64,000 nucleotides of DNA from Colwellia sp. TT2012 (GTDB taxonomy: Bacteria > Pseudomonadota > Gammaproteobacteria > Enterobacterales > Alteromonadaceae), in the NCBI RefSeq assembly GCF_001440345.1, contig NZ_LJYX01000017.1:248001-312000 (forward strand), given 5' to 3'. Within the stretch, counting starts at the first letter, position 1. Each line of letters starts with the position of its first letter. Both the position numbers and the translations under genes were made by a program. The notes beneath the pieces are model-generated. The model did no database searches and was not told the origin of the DNA. It was given only the letters and a program-made list of their open reading frames with translations. Below, in pieces: positions 54,462 to 64,000 of the stretch.

Positions 54462-54664
54462 CCTTAGTTAAAGATGAGAAGTAGCAAGAATATAGCGAAA
54501 ACGCTGACTATTCAATTGAATATTACCGAATAATTATGTGATTAAATTTATTATCAGCTCAAACTGAGGCACAACTTGATCAGGCATCAAATGTACTTTA
54601 ATGCACTTACCAACCACTTGCCGCGATAGCCTAACAACTAGGTGCATAACAAAATTAGCGAGCT

Positions 54665-54946
54665 TTAGAGCTTATTATTTTTCAGCCAGCTATTTAACAG
54701 GCCTATTTGGCCATTTTTATAAGCGGCATAGGTTAATCGAACGGCATTGCTCAAAATAACACTGTCAGACCAATTAGTTTGTTCACTGATTAACTCATAA
54801 CAATGTTTTGCCTCGGGTGACATATAACCGCGCATTTCCTGCAAACCGCGGGCTTTTTGCCGCTCACGGTAACGTTTTTGTTTTTCGGCATTACTCATAG
54901 CAACTTTCTTTAAAGGTTGTTCACTCACTTGCTCAGATTCTTTCAT
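54665..54946 (-). CDS. small basic hypothetical protein
   Basis: The 93-residue protein has a strongly basic N-terminal helix (AEKQKRYRERQKARGLQEMR, about 19-38) that looks DNA- or RNA-binding. A helical second half (EAKHCYELISEQTNWSDSVILSNAVRLTYAAYK) resembles a ribbon-helix-helix or replication-regulatory protein. I do not recognise the family. It is monocistronic between uvrY and fabA. A ribosome-binding site is not obvious. Confidence 0.6.
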   Translation of the reverse strand: MKESEQVSEQPLKKVAMSNAEKQKRYRERQKARGLQEMRGYMSPEAKHCYELISEQTNWSDSVILSNAVRLTYAAYKNGQIGLLNSWLKNNKL

Positions 54947-55069
54947 GTCGTTTCAATTTATCTCTAGCTATAGAAGCCTATAATCACGCATAACGAGTGT
55001 GTAATCAAGGAAGCTAATTAATTTGACCCTAACAAATTAATTTTTTCTTTTAACTGTTCGCAGTTGTTT

Positions 55070-55087
55070 AGTGTACAAGTGTAAGCT
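55070..55087. promoter_or_regulatory. FabR-like operator upstream of fabA
   Basis: AGTGTACAAGTGTAAGCT is a near-palindrome resembling the unsaturated-fatty-acid repressor site found before fabA in enterics. It lies 42 bases before the ATG. The match is from memory of the E. coli site. Confidence 0.45.
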
Positions 55088-55128
55088 AAAGTAGCTCCCT
55101 AAAATATATTATCGGATTTCAGCTTATT

Positions 55129-55650
55129 ATGGCGATGCCACAACAAAACTCATACAGTAAAGAAGATTTAGTAAAGGCAGGAACAGGAGAATTATTTGGG
55201 GAAGGTAACTCAAAACTTCCTTCAGGCAATATGCTAATGATGGATCGCATTGTTACCATTTCTGAAGAAGGTGGTGAAAACGGTAAAGGCTATATAATAG
55301 CCGAATTAGATATAACGCCAGACTTATGGTTTTTTGATTGCCATTTTAAAGGTGATCCGGTAATGCCTGGCTGTTTAGGTTTAGATGCTATGTGGCAATT
55401 AGTTGGCTTTTTCTTGTCTTGGGGGGGTGGTCCAGGTAAAGGCAGAGCTTTAGGTGTCGGTGAAGTGAAGTTTACCGGTCAAATACTACCAACCGATAAA
55501 AAAGTTACCTTTAGGATAGATTTCACACGCGTGATTAAACGTAGACTTTACATGGGTATTGCTAACGGTACTGTCAGTGTTGACGGTCGTGAAATTTATA
55601 CCGCCAAAGATCTTAAAGTAGGTTTATTTACTGATACCAGTAAATTTTAG
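55129..55650 (+). CDS. fabA: 3-hydroxydecanoyl-ACP dehydratase/isomerase
   Basis: The 173-residue hot-dog-fold enzyme introduces the double bond of anaerobic unsaturated fatty-acid synthesis. The active-site His is in [15 protein letters not shown] (about 72-86), followed by [14 protein letters not shown] and [14 protein letters not shown], which are family-specific. Length and ends ([13 protein letters not shown]) match E. coli FabA. The ATG at 55129 was chosen; a second ATG two codons later is possible. A terminator lies 60 bases after the stop. Confidence 0.97.
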   Translation: MAMPQQNSYSKEDLVKAGTGELFGEGNSKLPSGNMLMMDRIVTISEEGGENGKGYIIAELDITPDLWFFDCHFKGDPVMPGCLGLDAMWQLVGFFLSWGGGPGKGRALGVGEVKFTGQILPTDKKVTFRIDFTRVIKRRLYMGIANGTVSVDGREIYTAKDLKVGLFTDTSKF

Positions 55651-55708
55651 AGCAAGCTAGTGCTAGCTTTAGTAATATATTAATTATAATTTAACACTCA
55701 TTAAAATT

Positions 55709-55740
55709 AAAAAAAGCCCCGCAACTTGCTGGGCTTTTTA
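55709..55740. terminator. bidirectional terminator between fabA and rmf
   Basis: AAAAAGCCC and GGGCTTTTT form the outer stem, with additional pairing GCAA/TTGC inside. A-rich and T-rich flanks serve both convergent genes. Confidence 0.88.
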
Positions 55741-55805
55741 ACTTTTCAATTCAATTCATTTACTTCAATTTCAGTTGAACTGCTATTGATAAAACAAGCA
55801 ATTGT

Positions 55806-55979
55806 TTATTTAAACAGCCCTTGATGTTTATCTTCTATGGCTTCTCGCCATCCACCAAGCCATTGTGACTTTATTGCATCATTTTGGTACGGGCAATGTT
55901 CCTTAGAACGACCAGATATACCTGCTTGGTAACCTCTTGTATGTGCCCTATCTTGACGATCGCGTTTTTGCCGCTTCAT
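55806..55979 (-). CDS. rmf: ribosome modulation factor
   Basis: The 57-residue protein closely resembles E. coli Rmf: MKRQKRDRQDRAHTRGYQAG, GRSKEHCPY and SQWLGGWREA are all present. Rmf pairs 70S ribosomes into inactive dimers in stationary phase. The start is the second of two adjacent ATGs, behind AAGGAG; either is possible. It is convergent with fabA and upstream of the DUF3466 gene. Confidence 0.95.
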   Translation of the reverse strand: MKRQKRDRQDRAHTRGYQAGISGRSKEHCPYQNDAIKSQWLGGWREAIEDKHQGLFK

Positions 55980-56145
55980 CATAAATACACGCTCCTTGGT
56001 TCTTCTTAATAGAAATACCAATAGCAGTGGCGATAAATAATTGCTTACTAGTAAACATCATTCGCTCACTGATATTGCACAACTTCTTTAAGCATAGTTC
56101 AAAAAAATCAAAATACAATGGATTAAATGAATAAACGTCCGGCAT

Positions 56146-56173
56146 AAAAAAAGCACTCAAAGAGTGCTTTTTT
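56146..56173. terminator. DUF3466 gene terminator
   Basis: The hairpin AAAAAAGCACTC-AAA-GAGTGCTTTTTT has T-tracts on both sides. It terminates the minus-strand gene ending at 56217 and probably also stops plus-strand transcription. Confidence 0.85.
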
Positions 56174-56216
56174 ATACTTAAAGATCAGTACTTAGCGGTA
56201 GCATAATTAGTAGGCG

Positions 56217-58046
56217 TTAGCTGTTGAACTTCCTCCGACGAAGTCCAAATACGGCTAACAGTGAAAATAACACCATCCCTCCAAAACTCGCGCCTTGTCT
56301 TTCAACTTTATCTTCAAATAAACCACAATCTTCAACTTCACCACCCGCTATGGGGTTAAGCAAAACTGCTCGGGCGACATCTATCATCACCGGATTCCCG
56401 CTGTCATCAAGTATTGCTACGCCCTTAGCATCATAACTTTTAGATTTTACTATAGCGGTAGCTGAGATCTGGCCAGCATCATTAATGTCACTGGCTTTAA
56501 GAATGTTATACTTAGAGTTACATGCTAATAGAGTATTGACATCAATTAGCACTGGCGAGTCACTGGCGGTATCGTAAATAAAACCAGCTGTTCGACGCGG
56601 ATTTTGCGAACTGTCATTATGAGTTTCAATTTGCCCTTCACCGACGATAACACCGGCAGAATTTACCGAAAAAGCTGTACTTACTGAGGTAGTAAAGAAA
56701 TCTTTTGGGATAATAATTTCCATTTCATTTTCTGCGACATTAGTATCAACATAAAATAGTTTTTTAACAAACGTATCTGGGTCGCGAGTATAACCAACTA
56801 CTAAACCGTTATCGTTAATATCATAGGCGCGTGAAAAAGGATAAGTATTACCGTAAGTAAAATAGTAATGCTTTTGATTAAAGTCTAACACCTTGCCATC
56901 TTTATACAGTACCGCATAGGAGCCAGTCATACGCTCATTTGATGCAGGCGTTACGACATCGCTATCATCCCAACCATGGGCATAACCGACGGCAATATCG
57001 TGATTATTTATCGCCAACGCTTGGCTAGAAAAGGCTCGCTCATCATCGGCATGCGGGGTAATCAATAAGCCCAACTGCTCTGTTTCCGGCTTTCCTGTAG
57101 CTGATATTGTCGCCTTAAATGCCTGAATATAGTACATACCACTTTGAATTTTTTGTATACAAATTTCTTCAGGGATAATAGCTAACACACTGGGGTCGGC
57201 ACAACCACCACTGGTATCATTTATATATTCTACCCGAGCATCACTTAACTTATAACTAGTATAACCAACTGCAATACCATTATCATTCATATCAAAAAGA
57301 GCAGAAATACCACCACCATACTCTGTGGTATCGGGTTCCACGGCAATTATTTCGCCTGTCGTGTCAATGTAGAAAGCACGTTGACCATGTTCACGTACCC
57401 AGTGGGTTTTAAAAGTTCCGTCACTTTCCGTGGCGGGTCCTTCTATAGGTAAATATGGCGCAGACCCAGTACCAAAGATAAAGCCACTGTCGGTAATACC
57501 TTGTATAACATTGACGGTTGAGCGTGTGACTACATCCGCACATGGAGTACCATCAAATCCGGTATCAAATATACATATTTCAATAGACGAAATGTTTTCA
57601 TCTGCTGAATCTAGGTTAATCATAGCGGCAGCATCGGCAACAAATTGGTATTCGAAATTTGGATTTGTAGTAGATGTATTCCTTTCTTGCAGGTACATCT
57701 TAGCCCATGCTAGGTCATTGGCCGTTGGTTCACCTGCTTTCATGGCATCAAGATCTTCAATTACTTCAAGACCAAAGTAATAATCATGTCGGGTAAGTGC
57801 TAAATAAACAATATCATTAAAATCATTATCATCTAAGTAGTCAAACTGCACCGGAAAGTTATAAGAATTACTCCCCGAAATAGCCATTTCTCCATTGATA
57901 TTTAGCTTGCCACCGTCAGTGTATGCTTCAGCATTTTTATCAACTTCAACTACTTCATAAATAGCTGCCTGGCTATTGCTAAGGGCACTCAAACTTAAAA
58001 CACTTGCTACCGCTAACACCAATATATTTTTTGAATATTGCTTCAT
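56217..58046 (-). CDS. DUF3466 exported protein
   Basis: The 609-residue protein has a signal peptide (about 1-27, after NSQA). A long beta-rich body follows the DUF3466 pattern of repeats such as INDNGLVVGYTRD and VNSAGVIVGEG, with additional copies like DMNDNGIAVGYTSY. A C-terminal GASFGGMVLFSLLAVFGLRRRKF ends it. That tail of Gly-rich start, membrane helix and Arg cluster resembles the GlyGly-CTERM sorting signal cleaved by rhombosortase. No rhombosortase lies in this window. The function is unknown. It lies downstream of uup with a palindrome between. Confidence 0.87.
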   Translation of the reverse strand: MKQYSKNILVLAVASVLSLSALSNSQAAIYEVVEVDKNAEAYTDGGKLNINGEMAISGSNSYNFPVQFDYLDDNDFNDIVYLALTRHDYYFGLEVIEDLDAMKAGEPTANDLAWAKMYLQERNTSTTNPNFEYQFVADAAAMINLDSADENISSIEICIFDTGFDGTPCADVVTRSTVNVIQGITDSGFIFGTGSAPYLPIEGPATESDGTFKTHWVREHGQRAFYIDTTGEIIAVEPDTTEYGGGISALFDMNDNGIAVGYTSYKLSDARVEYINDTSGGCADPSVLAIIPEEICIQKIQSGMYYIQAFKATISATGKPETEQLGLLITPHADDERAFSSQALAINNHDIAVGYAHGWDDSDVVTPASNERMTGSYAVLYKDGKVLDFNQKHYYFTYGNTYPFSRAYDINDNGLVVGYTRDPDTFVKKLFYVDTNVAENEMEIIIPKDFFTTSVSTAFSVNSAGVIVGEGQIETHNDSSQNPRRTAGFIYDTASDSPVLIDVNTLLACNSKYNILKASDINDAGQISATAIVKSKSYDAKGVAILDDSGNPVMIDVARAVLLNPIAGGEVEDCGLFEDKVERQGASFGGMVLFSLLAVFGLRRRKFNS

Positions 58047-58076
58047 ACTACTTATTAACTCTTTTTGGTTGTTCTA

Positions 58077-58117
58077 TTTAACTCGCCTTAACTTATATTA
58101 AGTTAAGGCGAGTTAAA
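58077..58117. repeat. perfect 19-bp stem, 3-base loop palindrome
   Basis: TTTAACTCGCCTTAACTTA and its complement are separated by TAT. It lies 30 bases upstream of the DUF3466 start and 50 bases after the uup stop. A T-run on the minus-strand side is weak, so it may be a terminator for uup, an operator, or an mRNA structure at the start of the DUF3466 gene. Confidence 0.75.
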
Positions 58118-58166
58118 ATCTAAAATTTAAGGCGTGCCCTAAAGTAAATTGATGTCCTATTGTAAG

Positions 58167-60089
58167 TTACTGATCATCAAGCTCTTGCCATCTGGCATAG
58201 ACAATCTCGAGGTTGGACTCACAATCATTCAGCTGGTTCAAAACTTTTTTCGTTATATCGTCATCTTGACTAAAAAAATCCGCATCATTCACTTGTGCTT
58301 GCAATGAATCAATTAACTTTTCTAACTCATCAATTTTTTCGGGTAAGGCGTCAAGTTCACGAGCATCTTTAAAGGATAGTTTTTTCTTAGCAACCGCGGC
58401 TTGCAACGAACTTTGTTCTTGCTTACTTTTATCATCTACTGATTTTGTTTTTTGTTGCGCGCCATCGGCCATATTTTGGCGTTGTTCTTCTTTTAAAGCG
58501 AGATAACTATCAACATCATCATAACCACCCACAATTTGATTTACCTGTCCGGTACCATCAAAATAAAGGCAGGTATTGACACAGTTATTAACAAAATCAC
58601 GATCATGGCTCACTAAAATAACGGTTCCAGCATAATTTGCAACAACTTCTTCAAGTAGCTCTAGTGTTTCAATATCAAGATCATTGGTCGGCTCATCGAG
58701 AATAAGTAAATTACTAGGTCGTAAAAACAAGCGCGCAAGTAATAGTCTATTCTTCTCACCACCAGATAAGGCACGAACTGGTGTACGAGCACGTTTAGGA
58801 CTAAATAAGAAGTCTTGTAAATAACCCAATACATGGCGAGATTTACCGTTTACCATAACCTCTTGTTTACCTTCGCCAACAATTTCTTGCACGGTTAGGT
58901 TTAAATCAAGAGCTTCTCTATGCTGATCAAAATAAGCGATTTCTAAATTAACACCCGAACGCATTTTACCACTGGTTGCCGCTTGAGTTTCCATGATCAG
59001 TTTAATCAAAGTTGATTTACCCGTACCGTTGGCACCTATAAACGCTAACCTATCATTACGAGAAATAAGTAGATTGAGGTTTTCAATAACAACGTTATCA
59101 CCAAAGGCGACTGTGACGTCTTCAGCTTCAAAGACCAACTTGCCTGAACGCTCACCTTGAGTAATATTCATGGTATTTTGGTTACGCACATCACGACGAT
59201 CGGTACGTTCTTTTCGCAATTTTTCTAGGGAGCGAACACGACCTTCATTACGGGTACGTCTTGCTTTAACACCTTGACGAATCCACACTTCTTCTTCAGC
59301 TAATTTTTTATCAAATAAGGAGTTTTGCTGCATTTCTACTTGTAAATCATGCTGCTTTTGTTCGATATATAAATCATAATCACCTGGGTAGCTTTTCAAT
59401 TTACCGCGATCAAGATCTAAAATACGGGTAGATAAACCACGAATAAACGCCCGGTCATGGCTAATAAAGATGATAGTGCCGCCGAAATCTTTTAAAAATT
59501 TCTCCAGCCATAATACACTTTCAATATCCAAGTGGTTGGTAGGTTCATCCAGTAATAAAATATCGGGGTTAATGACTAAGGCTTTAGCCAAGGCAACTTT
59601 ACGTAACCAACCACCCGATAAATCGCAAATTCTTGCATCTGGATCTAACGATAACGTACTCATGGCTTGCTCAATACGTTGTTCATCTTGCCAAGCATTG
59701 GCTTGCTCAAGACTGTCTTGCACCCTGGCTAGCTTGTTAAGGTTTTTTTCACTTGGATCTTCACCAATCAAGTGAATTATGGCGTGATAACGGCGAATTA
59801 GTTCGGCGTTTTCTTTTACCCCCTCAGCGACAAAATCAAAGACACTGATTTCAGATGATTCTGGCGGATCTTGCTGCAACATCGACATTTGCATGGTGCT
59901 AGACTTTAATATTTGACCATCATCTAGATTTTGAAAGCCCATTAATACTTTCATTAAAGTAGACTTACCCGCACCATTGCGACCCACTAAACAAATACGT
60001 TCACCGGTATGTATACTTAATTCTGCTTTATCTAATATTTTATCTTCGCCAAAGGCTAGTTCACCATTGGCTATTCTTAATAATTCCAT
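58167..60089 (-). CDS. uup: ABC-F ATPase Uup
   Basis: The 640-residue ABC-F protein has no membrane part. Two nucleotide-binding domains have Walker A GRNGAGKSTLMK (about 37-48) and GANGTGKSTLIK (about 350), signatures DLSGGWLRKVALAKAL and ALSGGEKNRLLLARL, and Walker B LLLDEP and LILDEP. They are linked by a helical domain. A C-terminal coiled coil (about 545-640) fits the DNA-binding tail of Uup. It acts on ribosome and DNA-related functions, including reduced transposon excision. Its stop is 120 bases upstream of the DUF3466 start. Confidence 0.95.
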   Translation of the reverse strand: MELLRIANGELAFGEDKILDKAELSIHTGERICLVGRNGAGKSTLMKVLMGFQNLDDGQILKSSTMQMSMLQQDPPESSEISVFDFVAEGVKENAELIRRYHAIIHLIGEDPSEKNLNKLARVQDSLEQANAWQDEQRIEQAMSTLSLDPDARICDLSGGWLRKVALAKALVINPDILLLDEPTNHLDIESVLWLEKFLKDFGGTIIFISHDRAFIRGLSTRILDLDRGKLKSYPGDYDLYIEQKQHDLQVEMQQNSLFDKKLAEEEVWIRQGVKARRTRNEGRVRSLEKLRKERTDRRDVRNQNTMNITQGERSGKLVFEAEDVTVAFGDNVVIENLNLLISRNDRLAFIGANGTGKSTLIKLIMETQAATSGKMRSGVNLEIAYFDQHREALDLNLTVQEIVGEGKQEVMVNGKSRHVLGYLQDFLFSPKRARTPVRALSGGEKNRLLLARLFLRPSNLLILDEPTNDLDIETLELLEEVVANYAGTVILVSHDRDFVNNCVNTCLYFDGTGQVNQIVGGYDDVDSYLALKEEQRQNMADGAQQKTKSVDDKSKQEQSSLQAAVAKKKLSFKDARELDALPEKIDELEKLIDSLQAQVNDADFFSQDDDITKKVLNQLNDCESNLEIVYARWQELDDQ

Positions 60090-60135
60090 AATTCTTCTTA
60101 ACTTTTAATAAGTTCTAATAACTTGCTAATAATTG

Positions 60136-60399
60136 CTACAGGCTTAATTGTTCAACTTGTGCTTGGGTAAAAGGCCAAAACAACTTAATATTTTTACTGC
60201 TGTCTTGCGCTAGCTTTTCGAGTACGGGAATATGTACCCCATACAACTCGATCAGGGTTTGCGTTTCATGAGCAACACTATCTTGTTCGATAATATCAAT
60301 TTCTGTTAGCTGCTCTCTCGGCAGTACCGCCAAACAGAGAGCCAAAGCTTGCTCACATAAATGACAGCCTTCGCTGCCATATAAATTATATTTATTCAT
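60136..60399 (-). CDS. glutaredoxin-like protein
   Basis: The 87-residue thioredoxin-fold protein has the redox pair C-H-L-C in GSEGCHLCEQALAL (about 12-15), then VHIPVLEKL with the cis-proline-type Pro. It is smaller than classical glutaredoxins and belongs to the glutaredoxin-like DUF836 group. It lies 8 bases downstream of rlmL and 46 upstream of uup, so all three are likely one operon (rlmL-grx-uup). Confidence 0.88.
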   Translation of the reverse strand: MNKYNLYGSEGCHLCEQALALCLAVLPREQLTEIDIIEQDSVAHETQTLIELYGVHIPVLEKLAQDSSKNIKLFWPFTQAQVEQLSL

Positions 60400-60407
60400 A
60401 ATTGCTA

Positions 60408-62558
60408 CTAGGTTTTTTTTCTAGTAATAGACCAGCTATTATGAATATGTTTATTACGGGCGAAATCTTTATCACGAGTAACATCTGACATCGCCTCTGC
60501 ACTTAAGCCCAGCTTATCTAACGCATCAAAATCAATTTTGAAATTACGCTTGTTATTAGTGAAAAATATTTCGCCTCCTCTATTGAGTGACTTCAGTGCA
60601 TCGGTTAATAATGCGATATGATCTCGTTGCACATCAAAGCTATCTTCCATACGTTTTGAATTAGAGAATGTTGGTGGGTCAATAAAAATCACATCATATT
60701 TATTGGTATTCTTTTTCAACCAATCTAAACAGTCTGCTTGAATAAATTGATATTTATGTCCGCTCAACTTATTTAAGGCAAAATTATCTTGTGCCCAGTT
60801 AAGGTAGGTATTTGACATATCAACCGTGGTAACGGATAACGCACCATGCAAAGCAGCTTGTACTGAAACCGAGCCGGTATAGGCAAATAAGTTCAGCAAT
60901 GTCTTACCTTGAGATTTTTTGGCGATAATTTGCCGTGTTTTTCGATGATCTAAAAACAAACCCGTATCGAGGTAATCCCATAAGTTAATTTTAAACTGGG
61001 CACCATGTTCATTAATAGTAAGAGATTGTTTCGATTTGTCTAAGCGTTGATATTGATTGCTGCCCTTTTGCTTAGATCGGGTTTTCAATACCACTTTATC
61101 GGTAGGAATACCTAGGACCTTAGGCGCCCAATAAATAACTTCTTGTAGACGTTTCTTGGCTTTTTGTTCTTCAATAGTTTTTGGCGCGGCATATTCTTGT
61201 ATCACTAAATACTCGCCATAAATATCGATAGCAACATTATATTCAGGGATATCACCGTCATATATACGATAGGCTTCAATGTCACCGGATTTTAACCAGC
61301 CCTTTAAGTTTTTACGGTTTTTCTTGAGGCGGTTAGCAAAAGCGCTGTCTTGCTCGGAAAAATCAGATTGCGGGTTTACCGCATCTTTGGCCATTTGCCT
61401 TTCATCAACATTATATAAGGCTAATTGACAATCTAACGGGCCGTTTTTAAATTTGTAACGTTTAAAGCTCGACAGTTTCAACATGGCGAGTAAATCGATG
61501 TTCGCCGTTAATATTGCCACACGCCAATCCATAAACTGCGCTTTAAGTTTTTGACCAAATAAAACAAAGTTTTCTACTAGCTCAGGTAATTCACCAATAC
61601 GTTCACCATAAGGCGGGTTAAATAACACCGTACCCGGCCCGCCAAAGGTGTTATTCATGTCGTTAGTGTTTTTACAGGAGAACTCAATATACTGCTGTAA
61701 ATGCGCATTACGGGCATTTTGTTGTGCCGTTTTTAATACCCGTGAATCCATATCAATACCAAATACTTTAACGCTTTTAAGCGTAGAGAGTGATTGTTCC
61801 GAACTTGCTATGGCTTGCGCTAATTGCTCTTCCCAGATGTCATTATCATGGGTTAACCAAGATTCAAAGCCCCATGACGCTCTATTAAGTGCTGGTGCTT
61901 GCTTAGCGGCCATTGAAACTGCTTCAATTAGAATTGTGCCTGAGCCACACATAGGGTCAACTAATGGCTTGCTGGTATCAGCTAACCAACCCGAACGTAT
62001 GATAAGGGCAGCAGCTAGGTTTTCTTTTAACGGTGCCGCGCCACTATGTTCACGATAGCCTCGTTGGAATAAACCTCGACCAGAAAAATCAAGATATATG
62101 TGAATGTGGTCTCTTAATAGTCGAGCTTGGAAACTAATTTGTGGGGATTTTTTATCGACATTTGGACGCTCAAAACCTTGCTCTCTAAATTGATCGACTA
62201 TCGCATCTTTAATCGTTAAACCGCCAAACTGGCTATTTCGAATTTCTTCACTGTAACCCACAAAGTCAATAGCAAAGGTAGTTGTTGAGTCAAAAATATC
62301 TGGCCAATTAATACTACTGGCCGCTTTGAATAATTCGTCTTTATCTTTCGCTTCACCGTCTCCCAGTTTAAGCATGATACGGGTAGCAAGGCGCGTCCAA
62401 AGAGATATTTTATATCCTAAGGCTAAAGAAGCTTGAAAATAAACCCCTTCCGGTTTTTGTACAACGCGATCGGCGCCGAGGTTTTTTATTTCATCAAACA
62501 GTAAAACTTCAATACCTGGAGAGGTTAAAGCTAAAAATTGGTGCATGGATTCTTTCAT
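60408..62558 (-). CDS. rlmL: 23S rRNA methyltransferase RlmKL
   Basis: This bifunctional enzyme methylates 23S rRNA at G2445 (N-terminal RlmL half) and G2069 (C-terminal RlmK half), using SAM. An N-terminal THUMP domain (about 55-160) precedes a first methyltransferase (DPMCGSGTILIEA, FNPPYGER; about 205-365). A second Rossmann methyltransferase at about 510-700 has LNLFAYTGSVSVQAA and IFIDPPTFSNSKR. The protein has 716 residues from the ATG at 62558 (MKESMHQF). The open frame extends 22 codons upstream without family similarity. Confidence 0.95.
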   Translation of the reverse strand: MKESMHQFLALTSPGIEVLLFDEIKNLGADRVVQKPEGVYFQASLALGYKISLWTRLATRIMLKLGDGEAKDKDELFKAASSINWPDIFDSTTTFAIDFVGYSEEIRNSQFGGLTIKDAIVDQFREQGFERPNVDKKSPQISFQARLLRDHIHIYLDFSGRGLFQRGYREHSGAAPLKENLAAALIIRSGWLADTSKPLVDPMCGSGTILIEAVSMAAKQAPALNRASWGFESWLTHDNDIWEEQLAQAIASSEQSLSTLKSVKVFGIDMDSRVLKTAQQNARNAHLQQYIEFSCKNTNDMNNTFGGPGTVLFNPPYGERIGELPELVENFVLFGQKLKAQFMDWRVAILTANIDLLAMLKLSSFKRYKFKNGPLDCQLALYNVDERQMAKDAVNPQSDFSEQDSAFANRLKKNRKNLKGWLKSGDIEAYRIYDGDIPEYNVAIDIYGEYLVIQEYAAPKTIEEQKAKKRLQEVIYWAPKVLGIPTDKVVLKTRSKQKGSNQYQRLDKSKQSLTINEHGAQFKINLWDYLDTGLFLDHRKTRQIIAKKSQGKTLLNLFAYTGSVSVQAALHGALSVTTVDMSNTYLNWAQDNFALNKLSGHKYQFIQADCLDWLKKNTNKYDVIFIDPPTFSNSKRMEDSFDVQRDHIALLTDALKSLNRGGEIFFTNNKRNFKIDFDALDKLGLSAEAMSDVTRDKDFARNKHIHNSWSITRKKT

Positions 62559-62718
62559 GGTGAATTTCCGGAGTAAGCGGCAGAGTAAACTATGGGCGCG
62601 ATTATATACACAAACACAAAGCACATAAACAAAAGTTAACCTTAACCAGCCTAAACCGCCTGTTTTTTACTCGTAACGCATAACATTCAACCGAACAGTA
62701 TTATTTTAATAAAAGCGC

Positions 62719-62754
62719 TTGCTTTATCGATGCACTATCCTTACTATACGCCTC
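62719..62754 (+). promoter_or_regulatory. promoter of the tRNA-fMet array
   Basis: TTGCTT (62719) and TACTAT (62742-62747) are separated by 17 bases and followed by ACGCCTCGC, a GC-rich discriminator typical of stringently controlled stable-RNA promoters. The transcript would start near 62754, about 105 bases before the first tRNA. Confidence 0.65.
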
Positions 62755-62859
62755 GCTTTCAGGGAGTAACCTCTTTAAAAGAAACTTCTCGCAATAAGAA
62801 GTAAAATATTGTGGCTTGTTTAAGTGTCGCTAGCAATAGTAATACTTAAACCATTCGGA

Positions 62860-62936
<77 letters not shown>

Positions 62937-63026
62937 ACTTGTCTTTTGAAGAGATAAGTATAAAAAGTAAATTCTTAAGTTTGAATTAAAACAACTTGGC
63001 TTCCTACTTAACGTAGGTCATTCGGA

Positions 63027-63103
<77 letters not shown>

Positions 63104-63193
63104 ACTTGTCTTTTGAAGAGATAAGTATAAAAAGTAAATTCTTAAGTTTGAATTAAAACAACTTGGCTTCCTACTTAACGTAGGTCATTCGGA

Positions 63194-63270
<77 letters not shown>

Positions 63271-63360
63271 ACTTGTCTTTTGAAGAGATAAGTATAAAAA
63301 GTAAATTCTTAAGTTTGAATTAAAACAACTTGGCTTCCTACTTAACGTAGGTCATTCGGA

Positions 63361-63437
<77 letters not shown>

Positions 63438-63527
63438 ACTTGTCTTTTGAAGAGATAAGTATAAAAAGTAAATTCTTAAGTTTGAATTAAAACAACTTGG
63501 CTTCCTACTTAACGTAGGTCATTCGGA

Positions 63528-63604
<77 letters not shown>

Positions 63605-63671
63605 ATTCTTTTCAGATAGAATTAAAACAATTTGAGGCTTTCTTCTTAATATCTTAAGAAGTTCATTCGGA

Positions 63672-63748
<77 letters not shown>

Positions 63749-63784
63749 ATTCATATATATCCTTAGTATTTTACTCCAAGCATA

Positions 63785-63872
63785 AGCTCGTTGGGCTGTA
63801 TTCTCTATCAACATAAGTAAATAGCCGAAGGTCGTCAGTTCCCTCTTCATAAGATAAGGGCTCCAGCAACCA
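63785..63872 (+). pseudogene. degenerate tRNA-fMet, copy 1
   Basis: The 5' half of the tRNA is missing. The anticodon loop is replaced by a run from GTATTCTCT through ATCAACATAAGT (63807-63818) to AAATAGCC. The T-arm is rewritten as CCCTCTTCATAAGATAAGGG. It cannot be a functional tRNA. Confidence 0.85.
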
Positions 63873-63911
63873 ATTCATATATATATCCTTAGTATTTACT
63901 CCAAGCATAAG

Positions 63912-63992
63912 CACGTCGGGCTGTATTCTCTATCAACATAAGTAAATAGCCGAAAGTCGTCTTTTTCTACTCAAATCTGGCTCCCGCAACCA
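63912..63992 (+). pseudogene. degenerate tRNA-fMet, copy 2
   Basis: Its leader and anticodon-region insert match the first degenerate copy (ATCAACATAAGT at 63932-63943). The 3' end keeps the normal CAAATCTGGCTCCCGCAACC, with a changed junction before it. It is not functional. Confidence 0.85.
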
Positions 63993-64000
63993 ACTTGTTT

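Noticed and set aside
54462..55069. CsrB-type small RNA near uvrY
   Set aside because: I looked for repeated GGA hairpins around uvrY and saw none.

Overview
The window is an AT-rich chromosomal segment of a gammaproteobacterium. Gene families and synteny point to the marine order Alteromonadales, most likely Colwellia or a close relative (inference; no database search was possible). Supporting signs are the order uvrY-uvrC-pgsA-tRNA-Gly-tRNA-Cys-tRNA-Leu shared with enteric bacteria, rmf next to a DUF3466 gene and uup-rlmL, initiator tRNA-fMet arrays, and an exopolysaccharide locus resembling Vibrio syp.

Layout. Positions 1-4.7 kb hold a badly decayed sulfatase gene, an outer-membrane MetA-type protein, an S4 RNA-binding protein and a GNAT acetyltransferase. 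Positions 4.7-9.5 kb hold a pentapeptide-repeat potassium channel, proS and an AlaA-type aminotransferase. Positions 9.6-12 kb hold an HD-GYP response regulator and a DUF4136 lipoprotein. Positions 12.1-15.3 kb are the acetolactate synthase operon. It has an apparently classical attenuator (a short leader peptide rich in Val, Leu and Ile plus a terminator) and, between ilvI and ilvH, four tandem 121-bp copies of the ilvH ribosome-binding site and start, forming a chain of overlapping mini-ORFs. Positions 15.3-20.3 kb hold a beta-barrel protein, a double-SBP MltF-like lytic transglycosylase and glnS.

Positions 20.4-49.2 kb are a polysaccharide locus. It opens with two divergent response regulators, one with a degenerate HD-GYP domain and one a sigma-54 activator. 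Three biosynthesis units follow: Wzz/GT/GT/sugar transferase/YvcK-like; STAS/OmpA/SLBB export/CpsD-like; and GT/flippase/ligase/GT/GT, then glmS/acyltransferase/GT. It closes with a histidine kinase and a periplasmic binding protein on the other strand. I see GG-N10-GC or near-matching sigma-54 promoters ahead of each unit and of glmS, so the neighbouring activator probably drives the whole set, as SypG does for syp in Vibrio fischeri.

Positions 49.5-50.9 kb hold a reverse-strand tRNA array (4 Gly, 3 Leu, 1 Cys, 2 degenerate Gly copies). Positions 51.1-62.6 kb hold pgsA, uvrC, uvrY, fabA, rmf, a DUF3466 protein, uup, a glutaredoxin-like gene and rlmL. The right end, 62.7-64 kb, is a tandem array of six identical initiator tRNA-fMet genes plus two degenerate copies. 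The degenerate copies in both tRNA arrays carry the same 12-base inserted sequence.

The best candidates for undescribed biology are the ilvI-ilvH mini-ORF ladder, the shared insertion in degenerate tRNAs of two unrelated arrays, and the rearranged syp-like sigma-54 regulon.
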